In this document: positions 1 through 10,327 of the stretch, piece after piece
Layout: the number at the start of each line of letters is the position of its first letter
How positions within the stretch are numbered: position 1 is the stretch's first letter
Assembly (NCBI RefSeq): GCF_947493865.1
Contig: NZ_CANLTC010000006.1
Coordinates: forward strand, 62,001 to 126,000
Source of the DNA: an uncultured Halomonas sp.
Lineage (GTDB): Bacteria > Pseudomonadota > Gammaproteobacteria > Pseudomonadales > Halomonadaceae
Direction of reading: 5' to 3'
DNA length: 64,000 nucleotides
The notes under the pieces: model-generated
What the model saw: only the letters and a program-made list of their open reading frames with translations
What the model was told of the DNA's origin: nothing
Databases searched by the model: none
Program-made: the position numbers and the translations under genes

Positions 1-88
1 TGTCAGCGTACTATGTTAGGAGTCTAACGATTATTCCAGCAAATCAGTGTTGGTTTCCCTTTCTCAAGGCAACATGGAGACATTCTGC

Positions 89-955
89 ATGAGTACCAGT
101 CTTCAGCCTATTGGCCAGCTTTCACCCGGCCAGGATCTGAATGGTTACATCCGCGCGGTCAATGGTATTGCCGTACTCAATGCGGATGAAGAACGTGAAC
201 TCGGCTTTCGGCTGTATGATCACAACGATCTGGAAGCTGCTCGGCGTTTGGTCATGTCGCACCTGCGTTTCGTGGTCCATATTGCCCGTAGCTATTCCGG
301 GTATGGCCTGCCTCAAGCGGATTTGATTCAGGAAGGCAATGTCGGCCTCATGAAGGCGGTCAAGCGCTTTGATCCGCATCAGGGAGTGCGTCTGGTTTCC
401 TTTGCAGTGCACTGGATCAAGGCCGAGATCCACGAGTTCGTGTTGCGCAACTGGCGTATTGTCAAGGTTGCCACCACCAAGGCTCAGCGCAAGCTGTTCT
501 TCAACCTGCGCAGCGCAAAAAAACGTCTTGCCTGGCTCAATGTCGATGAAGTCGATGCGATCGCCAAGGATCTCAACGTCAAGCCCGAGACGGTGCGTGA
601 AATGGAAGGGCGCTTGTCCGCCTTCGATGCCGGCTTCGATGCCTCTCCCTCTGAAGGAGAGGATCAAGGCTATCAAGCGCCAGCGCACTATCTTGACGAT
701 GAGCGTTTCGATCCAGCGGTACAGCTCGAAGACAACGACTGGGAAGAGGACTCCACCCGTCGTTTGCAAACTGCACTGGCGAGCCTGGATGAACGCTCCC
801 AGGACATCTTGCGCAGCCGTTGGTTGACGGACAGCAAGGCCACTCTTCATGAACTGGCCGATACCTATGGTGTTTCTGCCGAGCGTATCCGTCAGCTTGA
901 AAAGAACGCCATGAAGAAGATTCGGCATCAGTTGGGCGACGCCTTGGTAGCCTGA
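89..955 (+). CDS. rpoH: RNA polymerase sigma-32 factor (heat shock)
   Basis: Encodes a 288-residue sigma-70 family factor that directs RNA polymerase to heat-shock promoters. The core-binding segment [16 protein letters not shown] (about residues 76-91) and the RpoH box QRKLFFNLR (133-141), which separates sigma-32 from other sigmas, are both visible. A region 4.2 helix-turn-helix lies near the C-terminus ([20 protein letters not shown]). An in-frame GTG at 47 would add 14 residues. I chose ATG 89 because GGAGA lies 9 bases upstream and the protein then has family length (E. coli 284). A terminator follows directly, so it looks monocistronic at its 3' end. What lies upstream is outside the window. 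Confidence 0.95.
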   Translation: MSTSLQPIGQLSPGQDLNGYIRAVNGIAVLNADEERELGFRLYDHNDLEAARRLVMSHLRFVVHIARSYSGYGLPQADLIQEGNVGLMKAVKRFDPHQGVRLVSFAVHWIKAEIHEFVLRNWRIVKVATTKAQRKLFFNLRSAKKRLAWLNVDEVDAIAKDLNVKPETVREMEGRLSAFDAGFDASPSEGEDQGYQAPAHYLDDERFDPAVQLEDNDWEEDSTRRLQTALASLDERSQDILRSRWLTDSKATLHELADTYGVSAERIRQLEKNAMKKIRHQLGDALVA

Positions 956-976
956 TACATTCGCGAACGTACCCAT

Positions 977-1011
977 AATGCCTCTGGCCAACCTGCCAGG
1001 GGCATTTTTTT
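977..1011 (+). terminator. Rho-independent terminator of rpoH
   Basis: An inverted repeat AATGCCTCTGGC / GCCAGGGGCATT with a short loop is followed by a run of seven T. It starts about 20 bases after the rpoH stop codon. Confidence 0.88.
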
Positions 1012-1041
1012 ATGCCCTTGAAGGCACGGGCGCCCAGATTG

Positions 1042-1665
1042 TCAGGGTGAAGATGACGAAGGGGTAGTCGATATCAGCAGTTCTCTGGACATCAATTGCC
1101 ATTGCTCGTCCCAGTTCGAGGTGGGAAGTCTCTTGAAGTCGCTGCGCACATACTGCCCGATTCGCCCTTCGACGAAGGCCAGCAGAAGATTGGCTGCGGA
1201 GGAGACTAGCAGTGTCGGACGCAAGCCCTCGCGTAGCTCGGCTTCGCGCAGGATCTGCTTCAACTGGGTTTCCAGGCGCTCGAACAGCTGATTCATGCGT
1301 GCCCGCAGTCGCGGGGTCTCACCGATCAGGGCGTCGCCGTTGAGCAGCCGGCACAGCCCCGGGTTCTTTTCCGCGAAGCCTAGCAGCAGCTTGAGAATGT
1401 GGTGGCAGCGTGGCAAGGCATCCAGGGTCTCGTCGAGAATGAGTCGAATGCGTTCGAACAGGCTCTCCTCGATGAACTCGATCAAGCCTTCGAACATGCG
1501 TGCCTTGCTGGGAAAATGCCGATACAGGGCGGCTTCGGAAACGCCTACCTGACGGGCCAGCGATGCGGTGGTGATGCGCTTGCCGCTATCTTCTTCCAGC
1601 ATCAGTGCCAGCGCCTGAAGAATCTGGTCTCGCCGGCTTTGCTTGGAGTTGGTTGCCTGCGTCAT
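1042..1665 (-). CDS. slmA: Nucleoid occlusion factor SlmA (TetR family)
   Basis: A 207-residue TetR-family protein. The N-terminal helix-turn-helix ([24 protein letters not shown], about residues 31-54, is the diagnostic segment) is followed by an all-helical ligand/dimer domain with SlmA-type signatures such as [23 protein letters not shown]. SlmA binds specific chromosomal sites and blocks FtsZ ring assembly over the unsegregated nucleoid. The C-terminal serine run is not part of the fold. It lies 33 bases downstream of argB on the same strand, an arrangement also known in pseudomonads, so the two may be cotranscribed. Confidence 0.9.
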   Translation of the reverse strand: MTQATNSKQSRRDQILQALALMLEEDSGKRITTASLARQVGVSEAALYRHFPSKARMFEGLIEFIEESLFERIRLILDETLDALPRCHHILKLLLGFAEKNPGLCRLLNGDALIGETPRLRARMNQLFERLETQLKQILREAELREGLRPTLLVSSAANLLLAFVEGRIGQYVRSDFKRLPTSNWDEQWQLMSRELLISTTPSSSSP

Positions 1666-1698
1666 GATTTTTTTCTAATGGTATTTTGGTTTGAATGG

Positions 1699-2698
<1,000 letters not shown>

Positions 2699-2713
2699 AG
2701 GAGCAAGCGGCTG

Positions 2714-4096
2714 TCAGAAAGGAATATCGGCGTCCGGGGCAACCTGCTTGAGGGCATGACGGAAACTGTCTTGAATACGCTCCAGCGCTTCCTGGCTCTT
2801 GCCCTCGAAACGAAGCACCAGCATGGGGGTGGTGTTGGAGGCGCGGCACAACCCCCAGCCATCGGAATAGTCCACGCGAATGCCGTCCAGCGTCGTCTTG
2901 ACGCCGTCGTCACCGAAGTCGCCCTCCTTGGCCAGACGCTCGACGATGTCGAACTTGTTGTCGTCGGTCACTTCGACATTGATTTCCGGTGTGCCCAGAT
3001 CCTGCGGGTAGCGATCGAAGAAGGTATCGGCGTCGTCATCCTGCTTGGAGAGAATTTCCAGCAGTCGCGCGGCGCCGTAGAGGCCGTCGTCGAAGCCGTA
3101 CCAGCGCTCCTGGAAGAAGATGTGGCCGCTCATTTCCCCGGCAAGCTGAGCGCCGGTCTCCTTCATGCGCGCCTTGATCAGTGAGTGACCGGTACGCCAC
3201 ATTTCCGGCGTGCCGCCGGCGTTCTCGATCACCTGGGCCAGATTGCCAGTGCACTTGACGTCGAAGATCACCTTGGCGCCCGGGTTACGGCTCAGCATGT
3301 CTTCGGAGAAGGCCATCATCAGACGGTCAGGATAGATCACCTCGCCCTTGGGAGTGACCACGCCCAGGCGATCGCCGTCACCGTCGAAGGCCAGGCCGAT
3401 GTCGGCGCCGGTTTCCTTGACGCTGGCAATGACGTCCTGAAGGTTTTCCAGCTTGCCCGGGTCCGGATGGTGATTGGGGAAGGTGCCGTCGATGTCGTCG
3501 AACAGGCGAACCGTCTCGACACCGAGGCGCTCGATCAGCTTGGGCCCCAGCTCGCCGGCCACACCGTTGCCGCAGTCCACCACCGCCTTGAGTTTGCGCT
3601 CGAGAGTGACGTCACCGAGGATGCGATCGAGATAGGCGTCCCGCATGTCCTCTTCCCGAATCGTGCCCTGGCCGTTTTCCAGGTCGTCGTTCTTGATGCG
3701 CTCATACAGCGCGGTGATGGCATCGCCGGACAGGGTCACGCCGCCAAGCACGATCTTGAAACCGTTGTAGTCCGGCGGATTGTGGCTGCCGGTGACCATG
3801 ACGCCGGAGGCGGTGCCGTCGAGTACATAGGTGGCGAAATAGAGCACCGGCGTCGGCACCATGCCGATATCGATCACATTCTGACCGGCAGCAGTCAGGC
3901 CGCGAGCCAGAGCGTCTTTCAGCTTGGGGCCGGAAAGACGTCCGTCCCGCGCCACCACCATCGTGGATTCGCCCCGGGCGGCGGCTTCGCTGCCGATGGC
4001 ACGACCGATCAGCTCCACGCTCTCCTCGGTCAGGGTGTCATCGACGATGCCGCGAATATCGTAGGCACGAAAGATGGAGGCTGTTATCTGGGTCAT
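2714..4096 (-). CDS. algC: Phosphomannomutase/phosphoglucomutase
   Basis: A 460-residue alpha-D-phosphohexomutase that interconverts mannose- or glucose-6-phosphate and the 1-phosphates, feeding exopolysaccharide and LPS sugar nucleotides. The phosphoserine loop TGSHNP, the Mg-binding loop DGDGDRLG and the sugar-specificity loop GEMSGH are all present in order. Length matches Pseudomonas AlgC (463). The conserved order coaBC-dut-algC-argB also supports this identity over GlmM or ManB homologues. A MITE-like element separates it from dut upstream, so its own promoter should lie in 4097-4182 or inside the element. Confidence 0.92.
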   Translation of the reverse strand: MTQITASIFRAYDIRGIVDDTLTEESVELIGRAIGSEAAARGESTMVVARDGRLSGPKLKDALARGLTAAGQNVIDIGMVPTPVLYFATYVLDGTASGVMVTGSHNPPDYNGFKIVLGGVTLSGDAITALYERIKNDDLENGQGTIREEDMRDAYLDRILGDVTLERKLKAVVDCGNGVAGELGPKLIERLGVETVRLFDDIDGTFPNHHPDPGKLENLQDVIASVKETGADIGLAFDGDGDRLGVVTPKGEVIYPDRLMMAFSEDMLSRNPGAKVIFDVKCTGNLAQVIENAGGTPEMWRTGHSLIKARMKETGAQLAGEMSGHIFFQERWYGFDDGLYGAARLLEILSKQDDDADTFFDRYPQDLGTPEINVEVTDDNKFDIVERLAKEGDFGDDGVKTTLDGIRVDYSDGWGLCRASNTTPMLVLRFEGKSQEALERIQDSFRHALKQVAPDADIPF

Positions 4097-4182
4097 GGCG
4101 TCTTCCTTGAGTAGGTTAGAGAGTTGAGTGAAGAAAGTGGGTCGGAACCTGTAGATCGAAAGCGAATAAGGAGGTGCAAGGC

Positions 4183-4451
4183 TAGGGCCTGTTGACGTTT
4201 CATCGCGAACCGCGTTGCTGCATCAAAAAGTGCCAGTCAAGGCGCGAAGCGCAGGGAAGGGTTATTCCCTTTTCACGTTTCGCAACGCAGAATGGTGCTT
4301 TTTGCTGCGCAACCCGAAGGGCTGGGCCAGTTTTTATCCGCTGCTGCGTTAGTCGTCGTTCATTTGGAATAACCAAATTTCTCTCCTCCTGCCTTGCCCC
4401 GAATAAAAACTGGCGCCAGCGCGGCCGTGAATGAAACGTCAACAGGCCCTA
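4183..4451. mobile_element. Palindromic MITE-like element inserted at the dut stop codon
   Basis: Perfect 22-bp inverted repeats (4182-4203 and 4431-4452, core GGGCCTGTTGACGTTTCAT) bound a 265-bp body without a transposase gene. The element is flanked by TA on both sides inside CTAG, the target type and duplication known for IS630/Tc1-like elements. Internally there are nested palindromes: CCAGTTTTTAT at 4327-4337 against 4403-4413, and ATTTGG/CCAAAT at 4362-4378. Open frames of 80 codons on both strands begin in the terminal repeats and look like by-products of the symmetry. The stretch 4097-4182 between it and algC holds no other gene. The family assignment is inferred from ends and target only. 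Confidence 0.75.
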
Positions 4452-4931
4452 GTGGCGCCCGGAGTGGCCGAACCCACCCGCGCCCCGTTTGCTTGCCGCG
4501 AAATCCTCCACCACCTCGAGTTCGGCCTGGACGATGGGAACGAGCACATACTGCGCCAGGCGTTCACCGGGTTCGAGTACGAACGGCGTTTGGCCGCGAT
4601 TCCACACCGAAATCATCAGCTCGCCCTGATAATCGGAGTCGATCAGCCCCACCAGATTGCCCAGCACGATGCCGTGCTTATGGCCAAGCCCGGAACGCGG
4701 CAGAATCATGCCGGCAAGCCCCGGGTCGGCGATATGAATAGCCAATCCCGTGCGCACCAGTTCACACTCCCCCGGGGCGAGTTCGAGAGGCGCGTCGAGC
4801 AGCGCCCGCAGATCCATGCCGGCACTGCCTTGGGTCGCATAATGGGGTAGCGGATAGTCGTGAACCCGGTCGTCGAGAATTCTTACGGCGAGTCTCGGGC
4901 TAGAGGTGGTCGGTGGTGCTTTTTCGCTCAT
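4449..4931 (-). CDS. dut: Deoxyuridine 5'-triphosphate nucleotidohydrolase (dUTPase)
   Basis: Hydrolyses dUTP to dUMP and pyrophosphate, keeping uracil out of DNA and supplying dTMP synthesis. This 160-residue trimeric dUTPase has its five motifs: [39 protein letters not shown] and the C-terminal [12 protein letters not shown] arm. Start ATG 4931 overlaps the coaBC stop by four bases (ATGA), so the two are translationally coupled. The TAG stop codon is built from the TA target duplication plus the first base of the MITE-like element, and the C-terminal arm is intact. Confidence 0.96.
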   Translation of the reverse strand: MSEKAPPTTSSPRLAVRILDDRVHDYPLPHYATQGSAGMDLRALLDAPLELAPGECELVRTGLAIHIADPGLAGMILPRSGLGHKHGIVLGNLVGLIDSDYQGELMISVWNRGQTPFVLEPGERLAQYVLVPIVQAELEVVEDFAASKRGAGGFGHSGRH

Positions 4932-6244
4932 CGAGTGACCTGTGAAGAGGTGCAAGAAGGGTGTTCGTCGGTAGCGCTCAGGCGCTTTATAGCCGTGTCG
5001 ATGATCCTTGCGGCAAGTATCGTCTTGGGCTGAGGCGACAGTTCAAGACGTCCCGGCGCGGCTTCGCTTCCGTGCCATAGTAGCAGAGCGGCGTTTTTGT
5101 CGGCACCGAACCCCAGTCCTGGCTGACTGACATCGTTGGCCACGATCATGTCCAACTGCTTGCGGGTCAACTTGTCCAGGGCATACCGCTCGAGGTCTCG
5201 GGTTTCGGCGGCGAATCCGACGACGAAGGGCCGCGAATTGACAGCGTTTTCCGCAATCCTGGCGATGATATCTGGATTCTTGATAAGCCGCAGAGTCAGG
5301 GCGTCCTCATCCGAGGACTTCTTGATCTTGTGTTCGGCGACCTGTTCGGCGCGGTAATCCGCGACCGCCGCGCAGCCGATGAAGATGTCGCTATCGACGG
5401 CGGCTTTCTGGGCCGCCGCGAGCATCTCCTGGGCTGACTCGACATCGACACGCTCGACCCCAGGGGGTGTTTCGAGGGCCACCGGGCCACTGATCAGTCG
5501 CACCCGGGCGCCACGTTCGGCGGCGGCTTGCGCCAGGGCGAAGCCCATCTTGCCGGAGCTGTGATTGGAGAGATAGCGCACCGGATCCAGCGGCTCCCGA
5601 GTCGGCCCGGCGGTGATGGTGATGGTCAACTCAGCGGCATCCGTAGCCTGTTGTGCCGAGCCAGAGGGTTTTGATGCAGTGTCAGTTAGACGGTCCAGCA
5701 ATTCATTCACAATCGCCTCGGGCTCCAGCATCCGCCCGGGCCCCACGTCGCCACAAGCCTGATCCCCCGCGTCAGGGCCCAGTAGATGCCAGCCGTAACC
5801 TTGTAGGCGACGAGCGTTTTCCAGCGTGGCCGGGTGACGCCACATGGCCTGATTCATGGCGGGGGCCATGAACCATTGGGCATCGTTTGCCAGGCACAGG
5901 GTTGTCAGAAGGTCGTCCGCCTGACCCTGGGCCAGACGCGCCATCAAATCCGCGGTGGCCGGAGCGATCAGGATCAGCTCCGCCCAACGTGCCAGCTCGA
6001 TATGTCCCATGCCAGCTTCCGCCTCGGGATCGAGCAAGGAAGTGCGTACCGGCTCACCGGTCAGCGCCTGCAGGGTCAGCGGTGCGATGAACGCCTGGGC
6101 GCCTTCGGTCATGACGACGCGCACCTCGGCCCCGGCCTTTTTGAGCAGCCGTGCCAGATGCGCACTCTTGTAGGCCGCGATACCGCCACTGATGCCCAGC
6201 AGGATGCGCTTTCCCATCAACGATGCTTGCGTGTGCTGCGACAT
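4928..6244 (-). CDS. coaBC: Bifunctional phosphopantothenoylcysteine decarboxylase / phosphopantothenate-cysteine ligase
   Basis: Carries out two consecutive steps of coenzyme A biosynthesis. The N-terminal CoaC half is a flavoprotein with the [10 protein letters not shown] nucleotide loop, the PAMNQAMW substrate motif and the active-site segment [10 protein letters not shown]. The C-terminal CoaB half starts near residue 205 with [18 protein letters not shown] and HSSGKMG, and has the lysine motif HKIKKS. The 438 residues include a slightly long linker ([15 protein letters not shown]). Start ATG 6244 is preceded by AAGGGTG. It forms an operon with dut. Confidence 0.96.
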   Translation of the reverse strand: MSQHTQASLMGKRILLGISGGIAAYKSAHLARLLKKAGAEVRVVMTEGAQAFIAPLTLQALTGEPVRTSLLDPEAEAGMGHIELARWAELILIAPATADLMARLAQGQADDLLTTLCLANDAQWFMAPAMNQAMWRHPATLENARRLQGYGWHLLGPDAGDQACGDVGPGRMLEPEAIVNELLDRLTDTASKPSGSAQQATDAAELTITITAGPTREPLDPVRYLSNHSSGKMGFALAQAAAERGARVRLISGPVALETPPGVERVDVESAQEMLAAAQKAAVDSDIFIGCAAVADYRAEQVAEHKIKKSSDEDALTLRLIKNPDIIARIAENAVNSRPFVVGFAAETRDLERYALDKLTRKQLDMIVANDVSQPGLGFGADKNAALLLWHGSEAAPGRLELSPQPKTILAARIIDTAIKRLSATDEHPSCTSSQVTR

Positions 6245-6324
6245 GCATGGTCACCCTTGGACAGCGAACGGCTATTTTACCATTGCATGATCAATGATGG
6301 TTACCAGGCAGCCAGCGGATAGCG

Positions 6325-7653
6325 TCATCTGCGACATTCCAGCATCGTCAGAGGTACCGCATGCACGAACCGATCCTGGCTGCCGACGAAGACCGTGCGA
6401 TTGATGACCACCGGGCCGCCTGGCGCTAAGGCGACACTCTTGCCGCCGCTGGTCGAGCCGCCGACCTTGAGTTTGCCGGCACGCCGCCCGTTATCGCATA
6501 CCGGTGTCCTGCCTTCCTCGGTATTCAGCAGATGCAGGAAACCGTCGGTGTCACCGAAGATGACCTTGTCATCGACGATGGCCGGCGCGCCCTTGATCTT
6601 GGCGCCCACTGGATACTCCCAGTGGCGCTCGCCACTTTTCAAGTCGTAGGAAAAGAATGACGAGGTGTAGGGGCTGCCCACATAGACACTATCCCCGGCG
6701 ATGGCCGGTGCGCCGGAGGTATTGTTGTCTTGCTGGGGGCCGCTGCCGAGCAGGTCGCTCCAGAGCAGTTCCCCCGACTTCGCATCAAAGGCATGGATGA
6801 AATGAAAATAGCCGCGATGACTCGAATACTGCTGCTTCTGTTCTTCGGAAAGCCAGTCTGACGCCATCATGGCGGTGATGATCACGACGCCATCCTCCGA
6901 GACTGCGGGTGGCACATCGGTGAAGGTAGCCTTCTGTTCGAATTTCCAGAGAACCTCCTGACGCTGCAGATCGACCGCCACCACCGAATTGAGCGATCCC
7001 ACATAGAGCACGCCGTCTTTTATTGCCGGGGAAGACATGCTTACCCAGCCAGGCAGGTCGAGAGACCACTGGCGTTCACCGCTGTCCGGTGCCAGGGCGA
7101 TGAGTTTACCCCCACCGGTCACGATGTAGAGGGTGCCGTTCCAGAGTGCCGGCGTGGGCATGACTTCGCCTTCGGTTTCGTGCTTCCACAACGTCGTGCC
7201 GTCTTTCGGGTTCACCGCCATGACGCCGCTGTCGCCGGTGCCGCGCAAGTTCTCATTCTGGAAGGCGCGGTTACCGTAACCGACGAAAATGCGGCCATCG
7301 GACTGAATCATGTCCGAGTGAATCCAGTTGGGGGTATGCCGATACCAGGGGTAGTCATCGCTCCAGGCCACCTTGCCGCTGGGTAGGTCGAACCGAAACA
7401 TGCCACCGGTGGCGTGGTTGCCGATGTACAAGGCATTGCCCACCACCACCGGCGTTGCCCGCACCTGGTCGCCGGTACGAAACGTCATGCGAGGCAGCGG
7501 CTCGCTACCGTTGTCGAAGACGGCGTTGTTGCTGGCGTTCAGCCGGTACTGGGTCCATTCGTCTGGGCCCAGGGTGCCTTTCTCTGCTGCCAGGCTCGGT
7601 ATCGTCAATAAACAGCCGATGATGGTTGGCAAGAACAGGAATGCTCGCTTCAT
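6325..7653 (-). CDS. Secreted PQQ-like beta-propeller repeat protein
   Basis: A 442-residue protein with a Sec signal peptide (MKRAFLFLPTIIGCLLTIPSLAA, shown here only in part: charged start, hydrophobic core, SLAA cleavage region), so probably periplasmic. The body is a string of propeller blades with recurring motifs such as AVNPKDGTTLWKH, ALAPDSGERQWS, AVDLQRQEVLWKF, AFDAKSGELLWS and YDLKSGERHWEY. These match the PQQ-binding-like/BamB-type repeat, but the heme and Ca/Asp active-site segments of true quinoprotein dehydrogenases are not evident, so a scaffold or binding role is more likely than catalysis. It lies alone between coaBC and radC. Substrate and partner are unknown. Confidence 0.75.
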   Translation of the reverse strand: MKRAFLFLPTIIGCLLTIPSLAAEKGTLGPDEWTQYRLNASNNAVFDNGSEPLPRMTFRTGDQVRATPVVVGNALYIGNHATGGMFRFDLPSGKVAWSDDYPWYRHTPNWIHSDMIQSDGRIFVGYGNRAFQNENLRGTGDSGVMAVNPKDGTTLWKHETEGEVMPTPALWNGTLYIVTGGGKLIALAPDSGERQWSLDLPGWVSMSSPAIKDGVLYVGSLNSVVAVDLQRQEVLWKFEQKATFTDVPPAVSEDGVVIITAMMASDWLSEEQKQQYSSHRGYFHFIHAFDAKSGELLWSDLLGSGPQQDNNTSGAPAIAGDSVYVGSPYTSSFFSYDLKSGERHWEYPVGAKIKGAPAIVDDKVIFGDTDGFLHLLNTEEGRTPVCDNGRRAGKLKVGGSTSGGKSVALAPGGPVVINRTVFVGSQDRFVHAVPLTMLECRR

Positions 7654-7821
7654 GATTTTTCTCTCACTCGGGTCGGGTTGATTCCAGCCCCTGCGTAGAA
7701 ACCGAACAACCGCCAGTCTAGTTCAAAAAGCCGTTTAAAGAGCAACGTTCGCCATTCTTGACGAACCTTTATAATCACCACGATAGCAGTAGTTCACACA
7801 AGAAAAACGCAGGGAATATGA

Positions 7822-8496
7822 ATGTCGATTCGTCATTGGCCCGAGGGTGAGCGCCCCCGGGAGAAATTGTTGTCGCTGGGTTCTACAGCGCTGTCGGATG
7901 CGGAGCTATTGGCGATCTTTCTGCGCGTCGGCGTGAAAGGGCGGTCCGCGGTGGATCTGGCGCGAGATCTATTGAACAGTTTTGGGGGGTTACGCCAATT
8001 ATTGGAAGCGGACAAGACGCGCTTTTGTGCCGAGCACGGCCTGGGGGAAGCCAAGTTCGTGCAGTTGCAGGCGGTACTCGAGCTGTCTCGGCGGCATCTG
8101 GCCTGCCAGCTCGAGCGGGGCGGGGCCTTGACGTCGCCCGCCTTGGTGCGCGCCTATCTGGTGGCGCAGATGCGCCACCTCGGCCATGAGGAGTTTGCCG
8201 CCCTGTTCCTCGATACCCAGCACCGGGTGATTCGCTTCGAATCGCTGTTTCGCGGCACCCTGGACAGCGCCTCGGTCTATCCTCGCGAGGTGGCCAGGCG
8301 CGCGCTTGAGCTGGGCGCCGGCGCCATCATCTTTGCCCACAATCATCCGTCCGGGGTGGCGGAGCCCAGCGATGCGGACCGGCGTATCACCCGGCGGCTC
8401 GTCGAGGCGCTTGAATTGTTCGAGATTCGGGTGCTGGATCATTTCGTCGTCGGCGATGGGGAGGTGGTGTCCTTTGCCGAACGCGGCTGGCTGTAG
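7822..8496 (+). CDS. radC: RadC family JAB1/MPN protein
   Basis: A 224-residue protein with an N-terminal helix-hairpin-helix-like UPF0758 domain and a C-terminal JAMM metalloprotease-like domain. The metal motif is H173-x-H175 ... S183-x-x-D186 within [16 protein letters not shown]. Despite the name, a repair role in E. coli was traced to a recG allele, and the molecular function remains unsettled. It is divergent from the propeller gene; the conserved neighbour in many gammaproteobacteria is rpmB-rpmG downstream, as here. Confidence 0.9.
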   Translation: MSIRHWPEGERPREKLLSLGSTALSDAELLAIFLRVGVKGRSAVDLARDLLNSFGGLRQLLEADKTRFCAEHGLGEAKFVQLQAVLELSRRHLACQLERGGALTSPALVRAYLVAQMRHLGHEEFAALFLDTQHRVIRFESLFRGTLDSASVYPREVARRALELGAGAIIFAHNHPSGVAEPSDADRRITRRLVEALELFEIRVLDHFVVGDGEVVSFAERGWL

Positions 8497-8536
8497 CGCA
8501 GTCTCGAGGTTATGGAGATTGAGGACTGAGCGGGGG

Positions 8537-8679
8537 CCGGTGCAGGTCAGAGAGAAGGTCTTTTGCCATGGCCGGAAATAGCTCCATGCAATTCCGGCAT
8601 TTCCGCCATCCATGGCGGTCAGATGGCAAAAGTAGCGCCCAAGGAAGGGTTCCAGCGCCTTCTCGGAGACCTGCACCGG
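8537..8679. repeat. Long imperfect hairpin element between radC and rpmB
   Basis: Three nested pairs of perfect arms form a 143-base hairpin: CCGGTGCAGGTC (8537-8548) with 8668-8679, GAGAAGG (8552-8558) with 8658-8664, and CTTTTGCCAT (8560-8569) with 8623-8632. The apex contains a second hairpin, CCGCCAT/ATGGCGG (8603-8619). It lies within the 360-base radC-rpmB gap, which holds no other gene. There is no terminal T-run, so this is not a plain terminator; it could be a REP/MITE-type element or a structured 3' end of the radC transcript. No second copy was noticed in the window. Confidence 0.65.
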
Positions 8680-8702
8680 GCACAACAGTATGCTGGCTGC
8701 GC

Positions 8703-8731
8703 TTGCCGTTTTTCGCGCCGTCTGGTATAAA
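8703..8731 (+). promoter_or_regulatory. Sigma-70 type promoter of rpmB-rpmG
   Basis: TTGCCG (8703-8708) and TATAAA (8726-8731) are separated by exactly 17 bases, followed by a leader of about 120 bases before rpmB. The leader carries a perfect tandem repeat of CTTGGGTTGA (8748-8757, 8758-8767), whose role is unknown. Confidence 0.65.
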
Positions 8732-8856
8732 GTGCACCCTTTGAATTCTTGGGTTGACTTGGGTTGAAGTAGGGGGCGCAAAGCGGTCGCTGCCATTCTC
8801 TCTTGCGGTTTGCCCGACAGGTTTTGAACAACTCGCCCAGCGGTTGGAGGCTCTCA

Positions 8857-9093
8857 ATGTCCAAAGTATGTCAGGTTACCGGCAAGCGTCCGGTGACTGG
8901 AAATAACGTATCCCACTCTCAGCGCAAGACGCGTCGTCGTTTTGAGCCCAACTTGCATACCCACCGTTTCTGGGTGGAGTCCGAGAAGCGCTTCGTCAAG
9001 CTGCGCCTCTCCTCCAAGGGCATGCGCATCATCGACAAGAAAGGTATCGACGAGGTGCTCGGCGATCTTCGCAAGCGCGGCGAACGCTTCTAG
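8857..9093 (+). CDS. rpmB: 50S ribosomal protein L28
   Basis: A 78-residue large-subunit protein, recognised by the start [12 protein letters not shown], the central [15 protein letters not shown] segment and [14 protein letters not shown]. Start ATG 8857 has a strong TTGGAGG seven bases upstream and gives exact family length. It forms an operon with rpmG, 29 bases downstream. Confidence 0.97.
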   Translation: MSKVCQVTGKRPVTGNNVSHSQRKTRRRFEPNLHTHRFWVESEKRFVKLRLSSKGMRIIDKKGIDEVLGDLRKRGERF

Positions 9094-9122
9094 TTCAAGA
9101 GTAATCCAGGAGAATACGGGTC

Positions 9123-9278
9123 ATGCGTGACAAGATCAGAATGATATCAAGCGCCGGTACCGGCCATTTCTATACCACCGACAAGAACAAGCGCAACACG
9201 CCGGATAAGCTCGAATTCAAGAAGTTCGACCCGGTGGTTCGCAAGCACGTGATGTACAAGGAAGGCAAGATCAAGTAA
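9123..9278 (+). CDS. rpmG: 50S ribosomal protein L33
   Basis: A 51-residue protein beginning [19 protein letters not shown] and ending [10 protein letters not shown], colinear with E. coli L33 apart from four missing N-terminal residues. It lacks the CxxC zinc pairs and so is the zinc-independent (C-minus) form, which does not depend on zinc supply. AGGAG precedes the start. It is the second gene of the rpmB operon, closed by a terminator. Confidence 0.96.
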   Translation: MRDKIRMISSAGTGHFYTTDKNKRNTPDKLEFKKFDPVVRKHVMYKEGKIK

Positions 9279-9300
9279 TCCGGTCCTGCTGCTTCCCCGA

Positions 9301-9326
9301 AAGACCCGGCATTGCCGGGTCTTTTC
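9301..9326 (+). terminator. Rho-independent terminator of rpmB-rpmG
   Basis: Perfect arms AAGACCCGGC / GCCGGGTCTT with a three-base loop, ending in TTTTC. It lies 22 bases after the rpmG stop and 45 bases before the mutM start. Confidence 0.85.
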
Positions 9327-9371
9327 GTCTCCGGTCATTTTTCGTTTCTGATCGTTCGTCGAGACTCTTTC

Positions 9372-10202
9372 GTGCCCGAACTTCCCGAAGTCGAAACCAC
9401 TCGTCGCGGCATCGCCCCTCACATCAAAGGGCGCGAGATTCGCGAGGTCATCCTGCGTGAGCGACGTTTGCGCACGCCGGTGCCGGATGATCTGGCCGAT
9501 ACCCTGATCGGCCAGCGTATCGGCGAGCCGGGGCGCCGGGCCAAGTATCTGCTGATCCCCCTGGTCGATCCTGAGGGCCAGGTGCGCACGCTGATCTGGC
9601 ATCTGGGCATGTCCGGCAGTCTGCGTATCGCCCGTATCGGCGACCCACCGAAGAAACACGATCATATCGATGTGGTGGTCGAAGGCGGTGCTATCCTGCG
9701 TTACCACGATCCCAGGCGTTTCGGGTTCGTCGATTGGTTGCAAGGTAGTGTGCTCGAGGACCCTCGGCTGAAACGTCTTGGCCCGGAGCCGTTGTCTTTG
9801 GATTTTGACGACGATCGCTTGTACCGATTGTCCCGGGGTCGCAGGATGGCGGTGAAGCCATTTCTGATGGACAACGCGGTAGTAGTCGGGGTGGGCAACA
9901 TCTATGCCAGCGAGGCGCTCTATCTCGCCGGTATCGATCCGCGCCGCGCCGCAGGACGCATCTCCAAAGAGCGCTACAGACGCTTGACCGGGGCGATCAG
10001 AGACGTGCTTGCCGCCGCCATTACTCAAGGAGGTACCACATTGAGGGATTTCGTCAGCGGGATCGGCGAACCCGGCTACTTCGCTCAGCGTCTCAATGTG
10101 TATGGCCGAGCGGGCCAGGCCTGCCGCCGCTGCGGTGACGAGCTCCGTCTGGTGACCCTGGGCCAGCGGGCAAGCGTTTTCTGCCCTGGCTGCCAAAAAT
10201 AA
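9372..10202 (+). CDS. mutM: Formamidopyrimidine-DNA glycosylase (8-oxoguanine glycosylase)
   Basis: A bifunctional base-excision repair enzyme removing 8-oxoG and FaPy lesions with AP lyase activity. The start must be the GTG at 9372, because the processed N-terminus [12 protein letters not shown] supplies the catalytic proline (P2) and E3; upstream in-frame extension would destroy it. The H2TH region ([15 protein letters not shown]) and the C-terminal zinc finger (CRRCGDEL ... CPGC) are complete. 276 residues, close to the family length of about 270. The gene begins just after the rpmG terminator. Confidence 0.96.
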   Translation: MPELPEVETTRRGIAPHIKGREIREVILRERRLRTPVPDDLADTLIGQRIGEPGRRAKYLLIPLVDPEGQVRTLIWHLGMSGSLRIARIGDPPKKHDHIDVVVEGGAILRYHDPRRFGFVDWLQGSVLEDPRLKRLGPEPLSLDFDDDRLYRLSRGRRMAVKPFLMDNAVVVGVGNIYASEALYLAGIDPRRAAGRISKERYRRLTGAIRDVLAAAITQGGTTLRDFVSGIGEPGYFAQRLNVYGRAGQACRRCGDELRLVTLGQRASVFCPGCQK

Positions 10203-10327
10203 TTATTCGCTATTCATGAGGCGCTTTAAGTAAAGACAGCGCGTCTTGCCTATTCTCTTTTCATTTCCACTGTCATTCTCCGGGCAGGTTAGAATGCCCG
10301 CCCGACCCTCGTTTGCTGGAGCCTTTC

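Noticed and set aside
4192-4442. Two 80-codon frames on opposite strands in the dut-algC gap
   Set aside because: Both begin MTFH within the inverted repeats of the MITE-like element, a consequence of its palindromic structure. No known domain is visible.
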